DNA of 64,000 nt from Polytrichum commune (lineage: Eukaryota > Streptophyta > Polytrichopsida > Polytrichales > Polytrichaceae), in the NCBI GenBank assembly GCA_950295325.1, contig OX485804.1, forward strand, positions 56,036,429 to 56,100,428. The letters run 5' to 3'. Positions 55,940 to 64,000 of this stretch are shown piece by piece (the stretch's first letter is position 1; each line of letters opens with the position of its first letter). The notes beneath the pieces are model-generated. The model worked only from the letters and a program-made list of their open reading frames with translations, had not been told where the DNA came from and did not search any database. The translations under genes were made by a program, and so were the position numbers.

Positions 55940-56385
55940 GAACTACCTAATTCCAACTTGATGTATTCGTCCAATCTTCGAGTTGGAATTGTCTACTTCC
56001 AACTTGATTGATTGATTGATTCTTCTAGTCGGAATTATCTAATTCCAATTTGATTTATTCATTGAGTTGTCTAGCTCCACTGAATAACATCCATCCGTTG
56101 GGACTCCAATTCATATATTCTAGTTGGAGTTGTCTAACTCCAATACAATGATCTTCCAAAGGAGGTGTCTAACTTCCAATTGGAGCTATCTAACTTCAAT
56201 GCAAAGATCTTTGATCGGGAATTGTCTAACTCCCATGCACAATTCCTTCATGAGTTGTCTAGGCCTTGTGCACCATTCTCTCTTGAGTTGTTTGATCCAA
56301 TTCTTTCTTTGGAGTTGTTTGACCCAATTCTTTCTTTGGAGTTGTTTGACCCAATTATTTCTTTGGAGTTGTCTAATTACAAATA
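55940..56385. repeat. Degenerate minisatellite of GAGTTGTCTA-type units
   Basis: Words of the form GTTGGAATTGTCTA, GGAGTTGTCTAACTCCAAT and GGAGTTGTTTGACCCAATT recur throughout. The last four are at 27-bp steps near 56283-56370 and almost identical. Several units are short inverted repeats in themselves. The + strand ORFs here repeat LELFDPIL or FFLWSCL because of the repeat. Confidence 0.75.
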
Positions 56386-56650
56386 TCATCTACTCACATG
56401 CTAAGTACAACAAAATATGGTTAGTCTTTCTTTCTTAAATAATCCAACATCAAATCTTTTAACCTAAGTATATCACACAAAAGGACTTCCCATTTCTACT
56501 AGCGCCACAACAATAGGTGGGAAGGAAATGATGCCCTTGCCATTTCACATGGCGAGTAACCCTAATGTGCATTTGCATCCAAGCAATAAAATTCATATAT
56601 TAACACAGATCTTCGTGCTATTGGGGAGGTATCTAGTACTATGAGTCTTG

Positions 56651-56671
56651 GTGTGTGTGTGTGTGTGTGTT

Positions 56672-56701
<30 letters not shown>
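56651..56701. repeat. Compound microsatellite (GT)n(TA)n
   Basis: A GT run of about ten units is followed, after a short break, by about 14 TA units. Confidence 0.95.
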
Positions 56702-56705
<4 letters not shown>

Positions 56706-57230
56706 TATGATATTAGACTTCCTCTATGATAAAAATAATAATTCAAAGGGGGTATTCAAAATATGATCCTTTGGATTTCATGGAGGTGCAACCATGCTTA
56801 TGCAAATTAAGGTGGGTCTACAATAGGGTCCATGCCCAAGAAAATTGGGGTCCAAAACATAGCAAAAAGGAATGTCAATGTTTTTACATTGACATGTGAT
56901 GTCCATTCTCCCTCTTCTATCCATGTCTACGTGGCCATGGGGGGTTTGGAGGTGGCTAGGTCTAAAACACACCTTAAATGGACCTTGTTTTCAGGCTAGA
57001 GATTAGATCTTAGCTTGAAGGTTGATTATTTAGATTGAGAGGAGTATTTTCTTGACTCGGGATTGTCAAATTTGATAGGAAAGTGGTGCCACATTAACGC
57101 CACTTCAATTTTCATATTTTAGACTTGGCCCCTGGTTTAAACCTTGGATTCAAAAGTTATTTTGGATCAATATGATCACCGAATTTGGAGATTCTTTGGT
57201 CTTAGACCCTAGTGTAAATCCACCCTTAGT

Positions 57231-58175
57231 ACCGTAGTTTACTAGCAGGTTAGGCAACTTGCTGCCTAATATTTAATTAAAGTTCAAAAAGTAGGTTCGG
57301 CACCTAAAAATAGTATATTCATATTTTCGGCAATTTTCTCTTTTAATTTTTAAAAATTCGGCTTACATTCATTTTTAATTTTCTATTTCAACTTATATCT
57401 TGTACATCTCTCTTGCATTGAATGACAAGTAAGATGTGAGTGAAGAGTTGAGAATGCCCTATGCTTTATGCAAGTAGAGTGGAGTTGTGTTCAACAATGC
57501 ATATGGGATATGTAAACTTTGAGGTGAAGCACCTAGTTAGACGTCATTTTTATAACACGCATAACTTTTGCATAGAGTCTTCAAATGACATAAAATTTGT
57601 TGGAGGTGAAATATTACTTGATTTCTAAACTTTTCTTAGACCAACAAAATTCCAAAAAAGTTGATCTTCTATGCACAAATGAGCTCCAAAAAACTGTTAT
57701 GAACGCATTTTAATTTTTTGATCTTTACACGGCTGCAATGTTTTGTCCATATCTTTTGCATAAAGACTTATTTTGACACAAAACTTGTTGGAGGTGGAAG
57801 AAGGATTGATTTCTCAACTTTTGTTAGTTGGACAAAATTCTATAAAACTTCATCTTCTATGCTCAATTGGACTCCAAAAATTTGTGTACAACACATTTGA
57901 AAAGCCTCGCCTAGAGTCTTGCTACTTCTTAACCCATATTCTTTGTGGACTAATGTATGTGAGCTTGATTACAAAAGGAGCACCTTCTCTCCTTCAAAAT
58001 TCACATATGCTTCCACTGTAAGTAAAACTCTAGTGAGAAGTAAAAATTTCTTACTTTTAGGCAATTTTGAAAAATAATTAATTTTATATTCGGCAAAAAA
58101 TGCCAATAATATTCCAAAATTGTAGGCATCTATTTTTAGAATTATTTTGTGCCGAATCAGCTATTAAACTACGGT
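57231..58175. mobile_element. Terminal-inverted-repeat element, 945 bp, class not determined
   Basis: The left end ACCGTAGTTTACTAGC and the right end (inverse ACCGTAGTTTAATAGC) match in 15 of 16. A second shared block lies further in: TTCGGCACCTAAAAATAG on the left against TTCGGCACAAAATAATTC and AAAAATAGATGCC on the inverse right. A two-unit internal duplication of about 190 bp is seen at 57559 and 57749 (TTTGCATA, then ACAAAA-TTGTTGGAGGTG). Clear target duplications were not found. No transposase is recognised in the small ORFs. Confidence 0.65.
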
Positions 58176-59142
58176 ATTTATGGAAAAATAGAATAGAATT
58201 CTTAAGGTGATATCATACCACTTTATTCATGCCATGTGTTAAATATTTCGCACAAATTGCATGGCTTAGGACATGCCCACCCCTTACATAGGAATCAAAA
58301 AGACAAAAAGAACCAAAAAAAAACTAGGGTGGGTCACTCCATTTGTCAAGTTCAAAATAAACAATTTTTTCAAAAATAATGGATTGGATTCCAACATGTC
58401 CAAGGGGAAAGGGGGGGGGGCTCGGCACTAGGCGCTCCTCATTTCGAGGATGTGCCTGCTGCCCGACAGCACCCCCTGCCCGGCCAGGTCAGCTAACAAA
58501 AGCTCTGCCGCCCAGCTCACCAAACCCTGCCTGAAAATATCTGCCCAGCTCACCTCCCACCCTGTAACTAAGTTCAGCTCACAGAGAGCTCCATAAACTC
58601 TCATCAAAGTTTGTGGCTCTTCATTTGCACTAGTTAGCCGAGGGGGAGCGAGGTTCTTGTGAGCACCACAAGCATTGAGGTAAGCATGTGGTTTTTTTTA
58701 TGTATTAAGTTATTTTTCTCGAAACTCGTGAATTTATGTAAAATTTAGAACTATGTTTTTGTTTTTGTTTTGTTTTGTTTTTGTTTTGTATTTTATTGAT
58801 TTCTAAGGTTCTTTGTAATGGTTTAGGGTTTAGGGGTGATATTATGGAAAATGTATAGTATTTAGGGTTTGGTTGAATGGGTTTGAAAGTAGGATTTAGA
58901 ATTTGAGGTTTAGGTTCTAATTTTCAAGGTTTAGGATTTGATGATGTATTTTATGAGCCTTTTGTGATGTCCTTTAAGGAAGCCGAAAGCTTCATAGTAA
59001 TGATTAGAATGGGTATATAAAATGTTTGTAGATTTGTGTTGTTATAATTAGAGGTCTACGACTTTGTTGATATTCGTTTAGAATCTAACTATGACACATT
59101 GTGGATTGTGAAGGTCTTTTTTCTTTTTTCTTTTTTTCAACA
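58176..59142. other. Upstream region of a small + strand ORF
   Basis: It holds a poly-G tract near 58410, a GC-rich block at 58420-58560 with repeated CCCAGCTCACC words, and a good donor-like site AGGTAAGC near 58678. This could be a non-coding first exon of a transcript running into the + strand ORFs. Nothing more can be said. Confidence 0.35.
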
Positions 59143-59307
59143 TGGCTCCTCCTAAGAAGAAAGAGTGGAGAACCGAGGAAGAAAAGGAAAGAAGGAGGGA
59201 GAATCATTTGGCGGAAAATGAAAGAAACTCTCCCAATCAAGCTTTGAAAAGAGCAAATGATAGAGTGATGGCGAAATTGGAAAGTGAGCGTGTGAAATAC
59301 CTGTGAG
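59143..59307 (+). CDS. Short basic/acidic ORF of unknown function
   Basis: The ORF MAPPKKKEWRTEEEKERRRE... has 54 codons and is highly charged and helical, like the start of a nuclear protein or of a transposon-encoded protein. It follows a long pyrimidine tract. The reading frame ends in TGA at 59305-59307, in sequence that then looks non-coding until 61250. It may be a first exon or a fragment cut off by an insertion. Confidence 0.35.
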
Positions 59308-61249
59308 CCCAAAGCGGTGCCCACATTTAGTCTTAACCTTTAGAAAATATTAGTTGGTGTGCTTTGAAGTGGTGTATCACTTCACAAAAATATGAAAAGA
59401 GTGAAATGTTAGCCTTAGAAGTACAATGTTGTAAGAGGCTAGCATGTGAGTGGTTATTATGTTTTTACCTTAGGAAAGGATTGGAGTGAAGTAGGGTAGA
59501 TAGGAAAGGCTTAGATCAAGTAGTTAGTGAGTAGGCTAGTACAAATGGATGGAGACAACCAAGGTGACTCAAGAGGCAAGTGCATTCGAACGGGGATGAA
59601 TGGAGGATCACATTGAGCCCACAAGTGGACCACCTCATTGTGGCCACTTAATGGGGAAGGTCCAAGGAGGAATGCAAGGTGGAGGATAAGCTAAGTTCTA
59701 AAGCACCAATCAAACCGTGACCTAAGCATCGCAATTTGAATTAAAGTTGTGAGTGACAATTTGGGAAGGTAGAAAGTTGTGGCGGCGGAAGGTGGCTAAG
59801 GCTATGTTTGGGTTGGGCTCTCCCAAGGGGGTCCGAAGTAAGGTGGGGGATTTCTCTCATTCTCTCTCTCTCTGAACGGAGGCCAGGGGGAAGCCTGGGA
59901 GCGGCGGAGAGGTTTTGGAAGTCGGTCGCTCCGAGGATGGAATGAGGAGTTGCTGGTTTAAACCACCGAGGAAGCACGGAGGCTGCAAGCCTCGGCTGTC
60001 CTCCTTCACTGGACCACCATTTGATCAGCTGCCATGAGCATTGGGGTGGGGAATCTGGGCCACGGAGGCTCACTAAGGGCGAGGTGCATTCACCGCACCG
60101 GGATCATTTCCGAGGTCAGAGGGGAGTGCAGACAAGGCTCTGCTAAGAAGCACCACATTGGAAGCTCAGGCATCTGGGCAACCCATTCCATAGCATTCAG
60201 CTGAAGAATTCGGGGACTAGATGCGAGCACCATCCAGCCAGGAGAGGACTGTCGACAGGGGAGGAACTGTGTGAAGGTGCGGAGCTCACTGATGGCTAGC
60301 GGGAATGGAATTCAAGTAAAAATGTGTGAAGCTTGGCTGCGGGATCTTGAAGTGGTTAGTTGGAAGTGATTGGACCCGAGAATTAGTATAGATTGTCAAG
60401 ATTCGAAGTAGAAACGAGGAGGTGGTAAAGTGGAAGGATTCCTACCACACAGAATCGTGGGTTCTCGATTCGGAGGCCCGCGAATGGGTTTGAGGAGACA
60501 GGGGAGGGCGATGCTAAAGGTGGCGAAGGGCTGGCAGATTCACAAGGTGTGAGCTAGTCAGCTGACATTGCCTCCAAGGCAACCGGGACATGGCTGTGCG
60601 TAAGGAAGGTTGAGCTGGTCGCTGGACTTGGAATAGAGTGGGAGCTAGGCGGTTTCAGAGACTGAACCGGGTCTGATCACCGTGACGGGCAGCTGACGGG
60701 AAATTGACGGGCTATGACGGGTTGTTGACGGGCCTTGACGGGCTGGGGACCCGAGGGAACAGCGTAGAATGATTGTTCACTGGATTTTTCTGTTGGGTGG
60801 ATTTCGAGATTAATGTGTTTGATTAGGAAAGGGGCATTAGGGAAAACAATCGGCAAGGGATTTGGAGTTGATTTGGTTAGATTTCTAGCATGCTCACCCA
60901 CTTAGCATAGGGTAGCCAAACTAGGAATTAAGCTAGTTAAGGGCGATTGGACTTGGATGTGGTTCACACCACCTCTTGACTAGCTAACCTTCTCTAGTGC
61001 ACGAAAGGGCATGTCCTTGGTGCATTTAGAGTTCGGTTTAGAAGAATTGAGGAGCTTAACCATGGTGGAATTGGGAGTGAATTGATGTTTGATTGAGTCG
61101 TGTGGTGTGACATGTGTGCCTTGATGCAAGAAGTATTTGTTAATACTTTGCATCGATAACCGCGCAATAAAAATGAGTTGTTTTACATTCATGGATTGGT
61201 ATGTAGAGTAGCTTAAACCCAAATCACATGACGAGTTGATCCTTTCACT
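59308..61249. other. GC-richer block with no recognisable coding region
   Basis: From about 59800 to 60780 the base composition is clearly richer in G and C than the rest of the right half, and GACGGG words repeat near 60685-60745 (ATTGACGGGCTATGACGGG). No long ORF, inverted ends or direct terminal repeats were identified. It separates the charged ORF at 59143 from the ORFs at 61250, so it may be an inserted mobile sequence. Confidence 0.35.
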
Positions 61250-61746
61250 ATGGACTCAACAACTAAGCCAAGTGAGGAGCTCAAGGACCCAAAGGAAGTG
61301 AAGGTAACGAATGGTAAAAGGAAAAGGGGAATGTCCGCTTGGGCTTGTGTGTACAAGGCAAGGAATTGGATACTCGAGTCATCAAAGGACTCATCCAAGC
61401 CCAAGGCCAATGCCATGGAAGAATGTGAGCCCAAACCCACTACTCGGACTACGAACGCTTAAGGGTGGGGGGTTTGGCCTCACAATACCCAAGACCAACA
61501 TAATTAGCTAAGGGAGTCAAACATTGTGCTTTGGTCACCGCAATGGAGGATGGAAGACTTGATTTTCTAAAACACTACCGCATGAAGAACAAGGCCTTCC
61601 TTGTGAATCTACTCTTCGAATACACCGACCCCCACATTAGAGCAATTCGAGATGTTTTGAGTGTCTATGGTGACGATTTGACCGGCGATGAAGATGGATA
61701 TGATGAGATTCAAACTAGTTTGAATGACTGTGAGTGGGGCTTCTAA
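61250..61746 (+). CDS. Two adjacent small ORFs, possible exons, unknown function
   Basis: The first (61250-61462) encodes a Lys-rich peptide (EELKDPKEVKVTNGKRKRG). The second (from about 61531 to 61746) encodes DFLKHYRMKNKAFLVNLLFE and an acidic tail (GDDLTGDEDGYDE). The second is followed at once by a donor-like AAGGTGAGTTTT. Composition is protein-like, but I recognise no domain. They might belong to one gene with 61970-62288 and be the second gene of the transposon whose transposase lies opposite. Confidence 0.3.
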
Positions 61747-61969
61747 GGTGAGTTTTCAAATGAAAATCTCTATCTCTCATTCATTGTTTTTTTTTCACAC
61801 ACTTCTAAATTTTTAATATTTATGCAATCAATTTTAGTTCATTAGAATGTACATATCATTTTCATTTTCAATAGTCATTATCTTATATCAATTTCAATTA
61901 AAGATAGATAGCATAGCCCTCATTTAGAATTTTGTAATATGCTTATAAACTACTTGTTTCAAAATTGAA

Positions 61970-62288
61970 GGAGAAGAAGAAACGTTCAACCACAAAGATA
62001 AACAAGTTTTGAGGGCAAATGCTCTTGTTTGTGTACTCCAAACCAATGAGTACAACTATGTCAAGTCTTTATTGGATGATGAGGAAGCATGGAAAAAAAC
62101 ATGGATTACGAAAAAGATGAGGAAGTGGGCACTTCTTTATCCCCTCCGGAGTCAACAAACCAAAGCAAGACTTAAGCGAACTCAAGAAGAAGCACAAACT
62201 AATGCGGAATGCAAGAAGATAGTCAAACGTAAGGGACAAGGCAAGGCTAAAAACCAAGTCAAAGACAAAACACAAAGCAAACGGAAGG
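61970..62288 (+). CDS. Lys-rich exon candidate, unknown function
   Basis: An open frame follows a TTGAAG acceptor-like site and runs to a CGGAAG/GTATTT donor-like site. It encodes EEETFNHKDKQVLRANALVC, then YVKSLLDDEEAWKKTW, then a strongly basic tail (KRKGQGKAKNQVKDKTQSKRK) that could be a nuclear localisation region. It is convergent with the MULE transposase remnant on the other strand. MuDR has two convergent genes, so a role as its partner is possible but unproven. Confidence 0.3.
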
Positions 62289-62809
62289 TATTTTTCATGT
62301 TCTCCTCATTCGCCATATCCAAGCTTGTCGTTGCAATGCACGTACCTTCTATAGGCGAAAATATTTTGAATCTATCATCTTTGTATGTACGTGGAAGTAA
62401 GTACATATTCACAATCATTTGAACTCCCAAAATATACTTGGAATTTGACAATCACAATAACAAAAATACGCTTGTAGAGAAACATTGTATTTTGTGGTAT
62501 GATAACTTTCACTTCTCACACGGAATAACAATTCTTCTTCACTTATCACATCCAAAGTATTTTCCGGATCCAATTCGAATGCTTTGAATATCTTCTCTCC
62601 TCCTTTCAACCGGCGTTAATGATGTCGATCATTTGCTCTTCTTGAATATCTTCTCGAATCACCTAAACCAAACAAAACAAATTAAAAATATAGTTTTAAA
62701 TTTTACAAATATCCCATTATATAACAAAATGTCATACTAGATTATAACCTATTAACCATGACAAAAACATAAACAAGTTAGACTAAACTCACTTATGAGT
62801 TGAACTTGT

Positions 62810-64000
62810 TGAAAGTGATCCAACAAGGTAGGCCTCCAATACAGGTACCGTCCGCCGCGCTTCCGATGATTGTAACAATAAGATCTCAGAGTGAACGATT
62901 TACTTTGCCTTGTAACAATATGTATTTGATCCACTCCCAATGACGTTCAATATGATTAGTAGTATCCATACTGCCATAAGAAAACAATCTTGCGAATTTT
63001 AGCCATAAAACTCTCCACGGAACATCCGGATCACTCCACCCCGATCGAAGATAAACATTTACGATTGGGATATGTTGAAAATCATTATACAACTTTTCTA
63101 AATGAACTTCAAAATGAGACTCGTTGGGGCAATGGATCAAAACATGCAATGAATACCATAACTTCTCTTTATCCGGTTCCGGATTGCAAGTAAGCAAGTT
63201 CTCACTCCAAGGCTTCATCATATGAAAACGACAAAGGAAAATTCTCCCCGCAATTTAAATTTTTGTGGCATTTACAAATCTCCAAGAATGAATGTCATTG
63301 GAAATGACCTTGTTTATGGAGTTCAAAGACATTTGATGTTTATTAATGATTATTGCGTAGGGTCTTAGCTCTCCGATAGAAGCAAACACAGCGGATAATG
63401 CCAACTCTATGGCAATGCCTTCATGTCCTTTATTTTTATTTTTCGTACACAACATATAAAATACCAACATCCCCTTTCCATCTTGATTCGGAACAATAGC
63501 CGCATAAAAAAGTAAATCCCATTGGTTAGTTTTGAAAGTACAGTCTAATACCTATGCATTACCTTTAGAAAATTTCTTTGCCACAACTCTCATGAACTCA
63601 TATATAATAACTACAATAAACGGTCGTTTCGTTTTCTCCGGGTGCTTTGGTGCATATGGTTGGTAAAAGATGACTTTGCCTTGTTCTTGTAGCCTCATCA
63701 CTTCTACTTGATTGGAATCCCAATCATCAACTCTTAGAGAATCTAATAAAACCAAATCAACACTTGAATAAGAATGAAAACCATAATACGAAGTAATTCA
63801 TAAAATATAAAAAATTGATAATGCAACTTAACGTTTAACTTCATTGAATATATCATTTGCTCCACCTCCTTTGAAATAAGGTACAATCGAAAAGTGACTC
63901 GTTTCAATCCTCCAACCATGCTCATAATTGTTCTTTCTTCGTTTTTGGATGCTAATATAAGCATAAATGTGGACACCATACGCTTCAAATTCTCCATAGC
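62810..64000 (-). pseudogene. Mutator-like (MULE) transposase, decayed, cut by the window edge
   Basis: The - strand frame reads from the right edge EFEAYGVHIYAYISIQKRRK and HFSIVPYFKGGG. After a likely intron (about 63743-63832) it continues SLRVDDWDSNQVEVMRL, then VLDCTFKTNQWDLLFYAAIV, FLCRFHMMKPWSENLL, and TTNHIERHWEWIKYILLQGK. D-C-T-F-K-T-N with the following hydrophobic strand is the first catalytic Asp region of MULE transposases; TTN-IER-W-IKY is typical of their relatives near SWIM/FAR1-type proteins. Three in-frame stops interrupt it: TAG at 63552-63554, TAA at 63255-63257 and TGA at 62886-62888 (probably a CGA codon mutated). Downstream the frame shifts (TLLDHFQQVQ). It is a dead copy; the N terminus lies beyond the window. 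Confidence 0.8.

Noticed and set aside
56124-56438. 104-codon ORF with repeated FFLWSCL
   Set aside because: It is a translation of a 27-bp minisatellite; the other frames are equally open.
1-64000. LTR retrotransposons or other retroelements with coding regions
   Set aside because: No reverse transcriptase, integrase or capsid-like frame and no clear primer-binding site were recognised. Families A, B and C could be remnants of such elements, but nothing in the sequence shows it.

Overview
This is nuclear DNA of a land plant. The genes carry many introns with plant-type splice sites, the P450s belong to the plant CYP85 clan, and the spacers hold plant DNA transposon families (Stowaway-, Tourist/PIF-, hAT-, pogo/Lemi- and Mutator-like). 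The species cannot be told from the sequence. No prokaryotic operon, CRISPR array or rRNA gene is present. Gene density is low: four convincing host genes fill most of 1-13 kb and 29-34 kb, and the rest is repeats and old spacer.

Layout. (1) 1-1.5 kb: last exon of an alpha/beta-hydrolase on the + strand. (2) 2.4-6.9 kb, - strand: a complete six-exon gene for a mitochondrial-type GrpE co-chaperone (325 aa as I splice it), tail-to-tail with the hydrolase. (3) 9.1-12.0 kb and 29.2-33.1 kb, both - strand: two intact paralogous cytochrome P450 genes (509 and 538 aa by my splicing). They share intron positions, but the second lacks two introns that the first has, and its first intron needs a GC donor. 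(4) 12.7-29 kb: the spacer between the P450s, with a 332-bp tandem array, a 165-bp tandem array, several MITEs, a tRNA-derived SINE and a 0.8-kb pogo-like element that keeps the C-terminal part of its transposase. (5) 34-59 kb: no convincing host gene. It holds hAT-type and PIF-type MITEs, a 160-bp tandem array interrupted by what looks like an organellar group II intron fragment, a 1.28-kb foldback element with 497-bp arms, a 0.95-kb terminal-inverted-repeat element and several minisatellites. (6) 59-64 kb: small + strand ORFs of unknown function facing a decayed Mutator-like (MULE) transposase on the - strand that runs off the right edge.

How the genes work together. The hydrolase, GrpE and P450 genes show no pathway link; this is ordinary plant gene order. 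The P450s are a tandem pair pushed about 17 kb apart by repeats. Their CYP90-like features (FTQ-H before ETMR/ETIR, PWRHEQ, FGGGPRYCPG) suggest oxidation of a steroid- or terpenoid-like substrate, but the substrate is not readable from sequence.

I found no new multi-gene system. The most informative observations are the intron differences and GC-AG intron of the P450 pair, a Stowaway nested in a hAT-type MITE with the empty site preserved in sister copies, the pogo-like element that keeps a PCNA-binding-like motif, and the group II intron fragment. Splice sites were assigned by eye from GT(GC)/AG signals, reading phase and comparison between paralogs.
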